NCBI GenBank assembly: GCA_001972305.1
Contig: BDDD01000342.1
Location: 400,295-464,294 of the forward strand
Source: Cephalotus follicularis
Taxonomy: Eukaryota; Streptophyta; Magnoliopsida; Oxalidales; Cephalotaceae
Reading direction: 5' to 3'
Length of the DNA: 64,000 bases
In this document: positions 32,685 to 45,049 of the stretch, in pieces
How positions within the stretch are numbered: the stretch's first letter is position 1
Layout: every line of letters begins with the position of its first letter
Made by a program: the position numbers and the translations under genes
The notes under the pieces: generated by a model
The model's database searches: none
What the model was told of the DNA's origin: nothing
The model's input: only the letters and a program-made list of their open reading frames with translations

Positions 32685-33386
32685 ATTTACTAATTAGATC
32701 ACAAACTTTAAATAATAAAAAATTAAGAAAGAGATTAATAGTAAATTCACAATTCATAACAAATCTCAATTATGCAAAGAGAAAGACAGGAATGTCACAA
32801 ACTCGGAAGTATTGTTAAAAGAATCAGAAGTAAAGGGAAATAACCCGTCTCTCTGTCACCACCTCCAAAGTCACAAACCCATTTGCTGTCACTACCCAAC
32901 CTCCAAACTATTGCAATCACCATCATTAGCTACCCTGAGGCCGCCGCCACCGCCGCAAAGTCTCACTAGCCGTACCACTAAAACCCAGGTAAAGGCACCA
33001 AAAAAAAAGTAGAACATTGAAATGTTTGCTTATATGGGTGTTTTGGAAATCATGGTTTTGAAGAGTTTGAGGTTTGTGTACTTGTCTTGCAGCCAGTATT
33101 GTTTGAAGATATTTCTATGTGCCGTGTTTCTCCAGTTAATGTAGTTCCAAAGAAACCTGATTCAAATGGGGAGTGCTAGGATCCCTCACTCTACAACGCT
33201 CTCTTGTAATCTAATTTGTTTACATTATTAAGTGTTAAGCGCTGGATGCTGAATGAATATCTGCAATTAAATAACCTTATGGTGTACTTCATTTTCTTTG
33301 AACCCCTTTTCCATTGCGTTGCCTGAAATTAAAGAAACACTAACGCCATTGTATTGTTTGTATGGATAGATTGATTCTATGAAGTA
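32685..33386 (+). promoter_or_regulatory. CRM gene leader with probable 5' UTR exon
   Basis: The stretch 32830-32990 is CT- and C-rich and ends AAAACCCAG followed by GTAAAGG, a good 5' splice site, so a non-coding first exon is likely and the ATG lies in exon 2. There is no clear TATA box. Confidence 0.4.
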
Positions 33387-36300
33387 ATGGTGTTCTCTAC
33401 AATTTCACTTAGAGGCTTCACTCGCAAATTTCCTGCCTCCATCAAGAGGTGTGTCATTCTTTATTTCATTATTTATAATCTTTGACTTCATTGCTTTTAC
33501 TGTTTTGTCGGCTTCATTAGTTTTTTGTTCTTTGTTTGGTTTATTAGAAATTGTTGATGACCCGATGTTGCTTGTCAAGAATTTCTCACTCTCTCAAACT
33601 TAGGATCCAAATTTATTGTGTTTACAAGTTGGGGCTGATGTAAGGATATTGTTATATTTGTCATATGAAATGTGAGTTCTAGTTGAGCTCATAACTTTGA
33701 CTATATCCCAGTAAGAGCTTCTTTGGTAAGCTAAATGGGATTAAGTTGGAAACCTGTGGCACTGCAAACAGAGAGACTCCATTGTTTTCACGAGTGTTGT
33801 TTCTGTATACTAAGCGGATTGTTGTTTCCTTGTCAAGTATCTGTCTTTGGTATTATTTAATTGAAATAAACGAAGAGGTAATAATTTCAACAAACATCTG
33901 ATCTGTCCAGTGTCATAAAAAAACGAAAGTGCAGAAGGTTGGTATCTGATATGAAATTTTTGACCTTTTAACTTGTAAGAGATAGGGACCTTAAAAATTC
34001 TGATAGAAAAGTATGGTAGCCATGAACTAAATATCCTGTTTCCCTTTGCTACTTCTTCGTCGAATTTTGTAACTTTCTTCCATTTTCTTTAACTTCATGC
34101 TTTGGTGTACAAGGATTTCCTTGACAGGTTCTATTTAGTGAAGTTTTGTTTACAAAGATATATAGTTTATTATCTTATAGATAAATGATAGTCTTCTTTA
34201 CTTTTGCTCCAATTCTTAAACTGTTAAATCAAATGTACATTTTCTCTTTAATGGTAAGAAAGTTGAAAGATCATGCTGTCTTTTCATTTGGAAGACCTCT
34301 GGTGATGGACTGTTGTCCTGGTGCAGGTGTTCTTCAGTCTGGTTCTGCTGTGCAGTTTTAAATGAGTCCAATATTTTATCGTTGCCTAAGGCAAATTCAT
34401 TTATCAAGTCCCTCAATTACAGAGCGTGTGTGCACCAGAGAAACTACATTGCCATGAGACCTTTTCTAGAATTGCGACATGTATCCACTTCTTCAGATTT
34501 ATTGTTGGTTCAAAAATCAAATATTTTAGAATGCCATAGTTTACTTGGAAACTGGGTACTTGCAAGATACATGAGCTATGCATCATTCGAACTGAAGACA
34601 GACAATGATGTTGTCAGGTTTTCTCTTGATAAACTACATGACAAAAATGTTTCTTCAACAAAAAGGAAGATGACCAAAAAGGTTAAAATGTCTAAAAAGG
34701 CTAAACTGAATGAACTTCGGTTTTATCGTCTGAAGGCCAAGAAAAAGATGAATTCTCAGAATCCAGAAGTCAGGATTGTATATAAACTTGAGAAGGTTGG
34801 AAACCTTTTTAGCCTAACAATTACTATAATACCAGACAGTTGATTCTGTCGGATTTTTAGAATGTGTGCGCATAACTGTCTCAACTACTTAAGCTTTGGT
34901 TTCTGGGGTAAACTTACTGCTTGTGCGTTATAGGCCATTTTGCATTCTGCTTGTTTTTTTTACTGTTCTTTGAAATTTAGAAATTTGATTAACTGATTTG
35001 TTTTTCCATTATACCTGTCATAACTGAATTTTCCAAGTTGTGGAAATTTTATTGAATTGTTTGTTTGGAGGTGTTAAAATCACTTTTCAATGTGAAAACA
35101 ACCTTTTATTTTTGGTAGGTCTGAAATGGAGCAACATTTGTCATAGTGTTGATGCATTTGAGCTTTCTCAGTATTCTCTCTGACTAAAGGAATCTTGTCG
35201 TACAGTGTACAAATTATGTATCTCCATTATGTTTAAAGTGCTTAAATTATTGTCAAATTTTTTTAACTGCTGCTAGGCTAAACGAAAGGAAGCTTGGTTG
35301 ATTGAAAAGTTGAGGAAATTTGAGGTTCCCAAGGCCCCTGCTGAAACATATGATCCTGAAATTTTGACCGAGGAGGAGAAGCATTACCTAAAGCGTACTG
35401 GTGAGAAAAAGAAGAATTATGTTCCAGTTGGGAGACGAGGAGTCTTTGGGGGTGTTGTTCTGAATATGCATCTCCATTGGAAGAAGCATGAAACTGTGAA
35501 GGTTATTTGCAGGCCTTGCAAGCCAGGGCAAGTTCATGAATATGCTGAAGAGCTTGCTAGATTGAGCAAAGGCATTGCGATTGATATTAAACCTGACAAT
35601 ACTATAATATTCTACCGGGGGAAAAATTATGTGCAGCCTATGGTAATGTGCCCTCCTGACACTTTGTCTAAAGACAAGGTAAGTTGGACCCTAGTTATAT
35701 TGTTAATTATATTGGTTCTAATTACCTTTTTTCCCCCCAGCCATACAGCTTTTATACCTCAAATTGAAGTAGTAATATAAGTTTCTTGTTACAAAACCAT
35801 ACAATGGTGCCCTCGGAAATTTCTCATTTAGGATTTACTTTGGTACATACACACTCCTGTCACATCTTTCTTTTAAAGAGTTTGATCTTTTTCTCGTGGA
35901 ATGGTGAATTAATAGGTTTTACTTTTGTCAACAGGTTTGGTTAGGATTAGTTTTCATATAAATTATCCGAGAATTGTCTAGCATTATGATGCTGGTTCCT
36001 TCTTAATTATATTATATCAGTTTTATCTTTTTTCGCGATGGAAACATTTAACAAGTGATCTTCTATATTCAATTTAAAGTAGAACTTTTAAATTTGGGCT
36101 ACCATTGGCTTCTATAAGGCATAATTTGGTACTATAACTTTTTGATTAGCTTCATGAGAAGTTATGAAGTTTGCTTTGTTCCCTCTCTATATTGTGTTTA
36201 CTGCATCTCAAATTGTTTTGTTTGTTTTAGCTTTAGTTTTTACTAGAATCTTCACTTTTTAATAAAAAAAAGTGAGCTAAGCTATTGTAGATTATATAGG

Positions 36301-36774
36301 TTCAATGATGGTCATTTTTATATTTCTTTTGTGACTTGAAACTGACAAAGGAATTGAGATAATGTTAAGTTGTGTTATTGGGTGTTGGGCAATGTTAATT
36401 GGTCAAGGGAGAAGATGACCTGTATTGTGTTTATCACAGATTAAATTAGTTTTTAAAAACTTCAAATATATTTGAATTAATTAAGAAGATTGTGTGTTAC
36501 AATTGACAGCTCATTTTTGTTACAGTATGCTTGTCTGTTGTTCTGGGAACTAATTTTATTTAACCATGAATCACAAAATGTCAACATAGCATTCTCTGTC
36601 ACAAATGAAAAATTGCAGGCCTTGGAGAAATATAAATATGAACAGTCCCTTGAGCATACAAGCCAATTCATTGAAAGATTGGAGAGAGAGCTGGAAGAAT
36701 ATCATAAACACGTTGGTCGGTTTAAGAAAGGGCAGGTGGATGCACCACAAGATTCTGTTGTTCATGCATGGTGA
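33387..36774 (+). CDS. CRM-domain (CRS1/YhbY) organelle RNA-binding protein, 4 coding exons
   Basis: Coding exons 33387-33448, 34327-34795, 35277-35678 and 36619-36774 join in frame to 362 residues. The N terminus (MVFSTISLRGFTRKFPASIK) is rich in Ser, Arg and Lys without acidic residues, which suits import into mitochondria or plastids. A lysine-rich linker follows (STKRKMTKKVKMSKKAK). One CRM domain lies at about 205-300: YLKRTGEKKKNYVPVGRRGV, then FGGVVLNMHLHWKKHETVKV, with the conserved G-R-R-G loop, ending IIFYRGKNYVQP. After it comes a short helical tail (ALEKYKYEQSLEHTSQFIER). CRM proteins bind group II intron RNAs in plant organelles and help splicing. The size and the tail resemble the single-CRM Arabidopsis protein At4g13070 rather than the multi-CRM CRS1/CFM proteins. 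The last intron is long (940 bp). Confidence 0.88.
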
Positions 36775-37600
36775 TGTTAACCTGGTAAATTACCAGTTTA
36801 TTGAGAGAGCTGTTTATATATTTTTGTAAAAAAAAAATCCATGAGAAAATATACCTCAAAAAGTGTATATGTTTTTTTTTAGTAACTCTGTACCTGTTAA
36901 GATGTGTAATGCTAAGAGAAGTGAATGTCAACTTCTGCTGTCATCATGGAGCCCAAAATTTCTTTGAGGTGTAGTAACTGCTGGTGATGCTAGTTTTATT
37001 TTCCCTTAAGTTGACCATGACTTTTGACTGGGGAAATTTGGGTATTCTGTTAAGGCATAAATGCAAGTAATCCTGGTCAATCAGGACTAATGGCACATCC
37101 ATTCCACTGGGAGTAAATACTGCCCACTGAGCTAGATTGAGTTTAGAATGAGACGGGCGTGTCTTTGGTGAACAATAGTAGAAGTGTCAGCAAGACACAA
37201 GAATGCAATATATTGACAAATAATTAACCAAATAGTTCATTGTTAGCATTTGATTTGGAATCCAATAGGTTCCTTCATTAGTCATGTACACTTTGCCATA
37301 AACAAGGAGCGTCTTATATTGGCACTACCTGATACAGGCAGGCAAAAGCAAACGAATGCCCAGTAACCCAACTTATGATACCAATAGACTACAGGTAAAA
37401 CCATAGTTTTTAACAATGATTAAACAGATAAGAAAAAAAATACTACCATATGTGAGTGAGTGTTTTCATGTTGGTTCCTGAAAATTAATGAAGATTTGGT
37501 ATAGCTTACCTTACCGTATGCATCACAAATCATGTTTCAAGAGTTTTGAAAGTTAAGCTCTCCCAGGGCTATATACCCAATACTTTCAAAGTGAGCTTTT
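36775..37600. other. convergent intergenic region (CRM gene and FKBP gene 3' ends)
   Basis: AT-rich; it should hold both 3' UTRs. No other gene was seen. Confidence 0.5.
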
Positions 37601-39424
37601 CTAATGCTTTAGGCTGACCAGCTCTATATCAAATATCAGAATACCCAATGTTGAGCCTTCTCCATTGGCTAGACGGGTTGGATTGAAAATGGTGGTAAAC
37701 AGCCGCTGTCTGTCAAAAAACTTTGATGAAACATGTTGAAACCAAATGAGAATTCACACACACAAAAAAAGAGAAGTGTAATTGGCTTCTAATGAAGACA
37801 ACTCCTAACACCAACACCTAATTGGGTTCCCTAAATGAACAAAAGCAATAGAAGTATCATCAGAAAGAAACTGAGCAAAGAACACATACGCACATTTGGC
37901 GGAATTGGCTCTTGTGATGTGTTCTGATATCCCTGTGATGGGGGAATGATGGCCCGACGAAGACCACCTACTTTCATTGATCTCACAGCTGCTTCAATCC
38001 CTGAAATGACCTTCATATAGAATTACCATATGAGTACCAAAAGAAGTGGGATTCGGTATTCTTTAGTTACAAGGGAAAATTGGATATGCTTGACATAACA
38101 CATAGTTTATGGAGAACGTATAAAAACCATGTTTTAGAATTAAAACGTATTCGACTTAGACGGTACTAGGCCTGCCTAATTCCCATGTGCAATGGGCATG
38201 CCTATGCTAACAAATAGGCTGAATGATCCGGTAAACTGCTAGCTTCCAGCAATACTATAAGAGGAAGATCAAAGCAAAAAGGGAAGTGAAAAGGACATTA
38301 ACAAGCTAATTAACAACTCAGAACAATTCAATATTTCACTTGCAAATTATTTTTACCCAGATATATGCACTGTTAGATTGCCAATAACACAAAAGATAGT
38401 GTTAAGGAACTTTCAAAAGAATTTGGGTGGCCATCACATAATCTCAAGTTACAATTAATCCTTCTGTCATTTGCAGGATGTGCAAAGGGGGATTTAAAGC
38501 AGCAGAAAAACTATAGCAACCATTTAGTCCAGATTGCAAGTGTGCATAAAAGGATTCATATTATGGTTATGGTTCATGACACACAAGCATCTTTGTTAGT
38601 TACTTGCATCATAAGGCACTTCCATCATATACAGAAAATTCATAAACAGACAGTATCTATCAGAAATTAATATCGTAAGAGTGTCCGGATGACTTACTTT
38701 CCCAGAACCAAGGATGAAAACGAATGGTAGTGGTTCACCGGTTTCATCTTTGTGATCATATGTGGAATCAAATCGCCATCCTTGCTTTGCTGCCAACCTC
38801 CCATAGTAATGTATTGCAACCTTTACATCCAAATATCAAAGTGTAAGTATATGATCAAAAAATCATGAGTAGACAACATTTACTTACACTTTTCAACAAT
38901 CAATTGTATGTTATCATTTTTATTAAAGAGACAAAACTGATTTCAGATTGAAAAGCACAGTATCATTAGCTTATAATTCTTCAAAAATGTAAAATTTGAG
39001 ACAGTTCCAGATATTTTAGAAAGCTGAACTTTTGGTTCATGCATAAAAGCCATACATGTATATAATAGCAACAATAGGAGCACCAAATGATTATGATGAT
39101 GACCTGGTCACCATGGCAGGGAACTTGACCAGTACCAATGCGAAGGTCTAAGACCTTGACCCCGCCTGAATTGGGGAGCTCGAAGAAGTCATTAACGGTC
39201 GAGCCTGATGATGTTGAACAAGAGAATGACAATGAGAAGCCTAATATAGTAAAGGACGCCAATGAAGCTCTTCTTGTTGTTGTTTTTGAAGCAGATAGTG
39301 ATGATGTTGCTGCAGTGACATGGTTCAGTGGGGGTGATCTTATCTTTTTGGGAGTAACCAAATGGATGGTTTGGTGATTGGGATGATAGAGAGTTTGTAC
39401 TGATGAGCTGCACTGAATCACCAT
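37601..39424 (-). CDS. FKBP16-4: FKBP-type peptidyl-prolyl isomerase, chloroplast (FKBP16-4-like), 4 exons
   Basis: Exons on the minus strand: 39424-39104, 38820-38698, 38010-37894, 37720-37601, all GT-AG and in phase 0, giving 226 residues. The first 75 or so residues are Ser/Thr-rich with a twin-arginine (KTTTRRASLASFTILGFSLS) before a hydrophobic stretch, as in lumenal thylakoid proteins. The FKBP domain follows from GGVKVLDLRIGTGQVP through VAIHYYGRLAAKQGWRFDST, FILGSGKVISGIEAAVRSMK and VGGLRRAIIPPSQGYQNTSQ to the end (FDIELVSLKH). The insertion FFDRQRLFTTIFNPTRLANG is, as I recall it, a mark of FKBP16-4. Such lumenal FKBPs assist folding or assembly of photosynthetic complexes; catalytic activity is uncertain because several active-site aromatics of FKBP12 are replaced. 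Confidence 0.9.
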
Positions 39425-40428
39425 TTTCTTGGTTGCCGATAAAATATTGTTTAATGACTACCATACAAACTTTAGTACTTTACCCTCTCACTAAACACCC
39501 GTTTTAACACTGAAATCAACACAAACAACGAATCCCAAGTTGGAAAACTGTTTTTTTTTATGTCCAAAAACAGTGGCAAAACAATCCCAACGCAAAAATA
39601 AGTAGGTGGTTTATGTTTTTCTATGTTTTATTTTTGTCTTGTTTTCGAAATTTTAGAAACAGCAAACAATTTGTTAATTATAAGGGTATCAAATACTTTT
39701 GAAATATAATTCGCAAGAGCCAAAGACATTAACAAATACAAACAGGTGTTTTTGTTTTACGTTACTGTTAATTGACCTATATTAATATTGGGAGAAAATT
39801 TGGCTCTAACCTATGCTGGATCGTTAATCTTTTATTAGTTCATTAATTTATAATTTATATTTTTTAAATCTAAATCTTAGATTTGATTATTCTATCTATG
39901 TCATTCACATAAATTTTCAAATAAATCGGATATCACAAAATTATATCCTTATACATAATAATTCAAACTCTATGTAAAAGCACATAAATGAAATATATAT
40001 AGATATCCAATTAACAAAAAAAAAAATTACATACAAGATTTTCATAAATATATTGTAAGATTCAACGATTAGATAAAAAAAATTAATTTCAAATGGTTTA
40101 AATAAAAAAAATGAAGGATTTGGTTGAAACCTTAATATTTATTTTCATTAAAGTTGATAGATTTTTTTTTATTAGAGATATAATTACAAAATTGGATAAG
40201 TGAGCAAGGCTTTGTATCATTGATCAATCCAATAGTCAATAAGTCCATCAATAAATTAATTTAAAATATTGAACTAGTCTGATCAATCCAAACCAAGTCA
40301 TTGATCCAATTGGTCCGATCCACATTGAGCTTCCTAGTTTTGATCAGTCACTGATCTGATAAATGAACGAATTGATTCGTCTGGCCAATCCGTATATAAT
40401 AGTATGATTGGAGATTAAATATAAGTAT
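39425..40428. other. upstream of FKBP gene and AT-rich spacer
   Basis: The first few hundred bases should hold the promoter of the minus-strand FKBP gene. The rest is AT-rich with a loose repeat of ATTGATCAGTCC/TGATCCAATTGGTCCGATCC words at 40220-40400. No gene was seen. Confidence 0.45.
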
Positions 40429-43267
40429 TGATGGGCAGAGGGCTGGCCTGGCCCTAAGCCCAAACAAGACCAGCCCCAATCTGCTTTGACCCTACCTGGA
40501 CTGTCGCCATTTTGGCAGTCTGAGTCTAACTGAGTCAGTTGGGCCCTAAGAAATAAGGGCTTGGATTGGTCTGGGCTTGGATTACCGGGCCAAGACCAGT
40601 CTTTGACTGCACGCATTTAATATATATTTTTTTTTTCATATGGGGCAACGGCAATAGTTGTTGGCCGCTTTGAATTTTTTTTAAAAATTCTTTTTTCCTC
40701 TTTTTCCCTTTATAAATACCAATTCATTTCCTTTAATGAACTCACAAAATTCTCAACTCTGTCTACTCTAAATCCTTCATTCTCTCAAATCCTAAGCTTA
40801 TTACTCAGCCATTTGTATTGAATTTACATTTTGTTTTTTTAATTCAGTAATCTTATTGCGTTACTATTTGAAAAAATGTCTCACAACAGAAATATACGCC
40901 CGACATTTTTCACACAAGTTATAAATGTACTAAAAAACATTCTTGGCCACAAGGACTTCAGCTATATCTCGTCGAGATTCAGTCCACCATGTCGCATTTT
41001 CAAGTTTCGAACAAGTACTCTCATCTTCTGGAATATGATGATCAGTTTGATCCGTTTGCTAACGATGATCCGGTTGCAGACCACATAAACGACGACGAGA
41101 ACGAGGACGCCTACGCCACACAAATGCCTCCAGATGCTGCAGCCTCATCGTTCGAAGCTCCTTCATCGCAACCCTACCCCGCTCCTGCTGCAAGGCCCGA
41201 TAAGCGTCAACCCTCGTTAGTTGGTGAGTACATGGAAATACGTGATATTGACGGTGTGTAGCGGGTACTTTGTAAGATATGTAATGCCAAACATTACGCT
41301 ATTCAAAAAGGGTAAGACACTGGTACTTATATGAGACACTTGACACCATGCCTTAAAGAACAACGCATTGTATTAGGCGCTCAAGCACCGTCGGTTGCTA
41401 CCGGTGCCGACTATAATAACTTTCAATTTTCAAATAACATGCATAGACAAATATTAGTTAATTTGATTATATGCATGGAAACCCTTTAGCGTTGTTAATC
41501 ATCCAATGTTTAAGGATTAGATAACCACCTGTTAATCCGCTTACGCAGATGATATCTAGATGCACATTTGTCAGAGACTATATGGACAAGTTTACGGCAG
41601 GGAAACAAAAACTAGTTGATTGTTTTATAGAAATTAATAATTTTGCACTTACCTCGGATATATGGACAAGTAGTGTAGGTAGTTGTTTTATTTGTATTCA
41701 CATTACATTGATAGTAAATGGTTTGTGCAAAAAAATTATTTCATTCCCTGTATTTGAACACTCATACATTGACAATGATATAGCAGGACATATAAAATTG
41801 GTTGGACATGATTATGGTATTTATCATAAGCTTTTCTGCATAAGTTTAGATAATGTTAATTATAATACTAGATCGAATTCAACCTACAAAATGTGTAAAC
41901 TTGTTTACACATATAGACAACCGCTCTACGATTACTGTTTATCATATATACCCGATTATCATTGTTCTGAGAAGGATTGGGAAAACTGTTATACGGTAGT
42001 TAATTTTCCGTCTAAATTCGATGAGTTGACCACTTTATTCTTTCGACAATATTATGTAACAACTACTTTAGTTGTATTTAAATTGTACAAGATTTGTGTT
42101 TATTTTGATGAATACAAAGATCATAACCAATTTGGAGAAACGTGCAAGTTCATGGAATAGAAAAATCTGAAGTACTTCAAAGAGATTCTTTTTATTTTTT
42201 TTATTGGCAGTTATGGTAGATCTCAGGATTAACTTGCAAGTTTTGGTACATACTTTACAGTTGATTAGGGCCTCATTCCCTCTTGAATCTACATTTGTTC
42301 ATCACGTTAGATATTCATTATATTCATATTTAACTAACTTCTTTGAAATTTATGTCAATAAGTTTATTAGTATAACACAATAGGTTCATGCGCCTTCTCC
42401 AGACAATGGTAAGGGCAAGAGTACAGCCTCCCTCATGATGTCTGCATTTTGAAGCCCGGGGTCTTCAAGTCAATCAAGTTCGTGAAGGGTTCAAGGCGAG
42501 CGAGATAAAACGAGCTCCAACAGTATCTGACGGAGTTGCATCTATCACAATACATGTACATTGAAGAAGCCAAGGACATCGATGCCCTCAAATGGTGGAA
42601 GACACGTACGCTATAATATCCCGTCCACTTCATCATGGCCCGAGACTTGCTCATAGCTCCAGTCTCAACAGTTACTTTAAAGATCGCTTTCTATACCGGT
42701 GGAAGAGTTCTTGATGATAGACGCAATAACTTGACAATGGTATCACTATAATTATTTGTTTGCCTAAAGGACTAGATTTCCCAAAAAGTTTGGATAGTTG
42801 TCTTCACCAACGAAGACACTCCAAGCGATGAAGAGTGAACCAAAATGGAATTATGTGTTAGTTAAACGTGTAAATTCCTGACCCGCATGAGTATAAATTG
42901 TGAATGACTAAATAATTTGAACTCGTAAACTCTTGACCCGTATAAGTATAAACTGTGAACGACAAATCAATAAATGAAATTATACCATTCACGCCTACTC
43001 AATTATCACTATAGCATTGTTTTATTTTCTACGATTTATACTAGAAACCCATAATTGTGTTATCGTTTTTAGCTTGATTTAATTTTTGGTCTGTACGAAT
43101 AGTAGACAAAATACTGCCCAAACCTAAAAATTATCAACAGAGTTACCGCACTACACCAAAATAAAGTGGTGTAAAACCGGTTCGACCCACTCAGGTCCTA
43201 TTCATAAACGGGCCGAGCCTTCATTTGGCACGGTTCAAACCGGGCCAGCCTGGCCTGGTGCCCGTCT
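40429..43267 (+). mobile_element. decayed Ac-like hAT transposon (about 2.84 kb)
   Basis: The left end is TGATGGGCAGAGGGCTGGCC; the reverse complement of the right end reads AGACGGGCACCAGGCCAGGC, so imperfect inverted ends, GC-rich as in many plant Ac-like elements. An 8-bp target duplication could not be confirmed, so limits are plus or minus 10 bp. Between them lies a decayed transposase in the plus direction. Confidence 0.7.
40989..42765 (+). pseudogene. Ac-like hAT transposase remnant
   Basis: Parts in order: an acidic N-terminal region (40989-41261); a BED zinc-finger remnant (CKICNAKHYAIQKG, TGTYMRHLTPCL) at about 41270-41365; core transposase at 41549-42160 (ALTSDIWTSSVGSCF, FPVFEHSYIDNDIAGHIKLV, KLFCISLDNVNYNT); and at 42580-42765 the dimerisation region (DALKWWK, MARDLLIAPVSTV, GGRVLDDRR). 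Stops lie after DIDGV and at several later points, and part of the core has been deleted, since SLDNVNYNT runs directly into NSTYKMCKL and the CHxxNL region between them is missing. The copy cannot code. Confidence 0.8.
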
Positions 43268-43275
43268 TTAAACAG

Positions 43276-43602
43276 AAGGACAAATGGGCTTGGGCTTGGG
43301 TTGGGCTGGGGGTTGGAGCCAGGGAGTACAAGGGAATACAATCACAAAAATGTGTGTGACCGACTAGATCACTACCGTGAAGTGACATATATAGCAACAA
43401 ATAAAAAAGAGAGTTTAGTCACAAGTCCCAAGGTCATAAGCAAACAAAAATCATATATGTTTTTTGCTTTGCTTGCTGGCTCCTCCACTTTGAAGCTCCT
43501 CTTATTACAGGATCCCTTTGTTGCTTCTCATTTGAAATCTTCTCTCTTTTAATTTTGTATTTTGAAGTGAGAGAGTTAAGGCTTAAATAAGTGAAGAATA
43601 AA
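43276..43602 (+). promoter_or_regulatory. EXO84B upstream region
   Basis: It starts right after the hAT element. A TATATA word lies at 43388-43393, about 210 bp before the ATG, in ACATATATAGCAAC context, a fair TATA candidate. The leader is CT-rich (TCTTCTCTCTTTT). Confidence 0.4.
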
Positions 43603-45002
43603 ATGGAGAGTAGTGAAGAAGAGGAAGACTTCCCATTTTCTATAGAAAGCATCACCCCTCAGTCCAAGATTGACTCTCTCCACCAATCCCACACTGAAAA
43701 GGTTTTTCCTTTTTCCTATTAACTTATGTTTCGTTCCTGAGAAAATGCAGGAAAAAGTACAGATAATGTCAAAAAGTTTTTTTTGGGTTTCCTATGTATT
43801 ATCTGTTTATTTTCCTTCTATTTTAAGCTCGTTATTTCTTTACAGTTTTTTTCCAATTTTCTGTTGTGTGGGTATTTTTTATTCAAATTGATGCTGTATA
43901 GGGAGTGGTTAATTAAATTTTTCGCGGGATTCATTTTTTTTTGTGAGAACATAAGATTCAAAGGTTAGATTTTTTTTTTGTTTATTGCATATACAGAGTG
44001 ATCATACATGCTTCTTAACCGTACCGGAAGCCTTTCATTCTTGGCATTGATTCTTAGATTAAAAAGTGTGTATTTGACATATATGTATATGGGTTTTTCT
44101 CTTTTTCTCTTTTTTCGTGTATAAATTTGGTTTTTCCATCTACGTGTTTTCTATTTCAAAGTAATGTTGTATACAATGTGAATGTGTAGGTTTTCATGGG
44201 ATATAATATTAATTTTTTTAAGTGGAGTTAAAAAGGCAGATATGATATTTTTATGGTCTGTGATTATTTGGTTTCATTAACTTGAATTTCTCTGGTGTAG
44301 TACTTCTTTTGTTTCAGTTAGTGTTGTGCATAATGTGCGTTAATAGCTTCTTCATAGATCATTTTACAATATATTTACAGCTTTATACGATCTTGACCTC
44401 ATGCTTTACAGTTTTCTAAATGGATTTTGTGTGCAAGTTACCTTAGAGTTGCAGCAGACCTAAATTAGCTTTAATTAATGTTACACGTAAAACAATATGA
44501 TTGTGTATTATCATTCTTAACATAATGAAATGAAGTTGTTTCTTGTTTGATGTATTAATCGTATTGGTTTCTTTTAGTCCAGTTTTCCTCTTATTTCAAT
44601 TTAGTTTCAAGAAACGCTGTCATTTTTAATGTATTATTTTTTAGCTCAGGGTATTACTTTTTTGGATGTCAATGTAGTTCTGTTGGGATTTTTTATCCGA
44701 AATTTTGATAGCACTATTGTAGTTTTAATCTCTGTAAAATTTTAGCGTGATGTGTAAGTTGCATTTGGTAGTTAAAAATCTTGATATTCAACAATCTGCA
44801 ATGTATACATTTTTTGGTTTTTTTTATGGCAGTGCAAATCATATCATGGATCAGTGATCTTTATTGTAGTTCTTGATAAATAACCAGGTCCCCAGTGTCT
44901 TCAGGGCTGAATATTCTTGCTCTCATCATTAATTTTGACAAGATCTTTAATCAATCAATTAATCAATGAACTTTTTTTATGGTAGTGGCTGCCCCCTATT
45001 TA

Positions 45003-45049
<47 letters not shown>

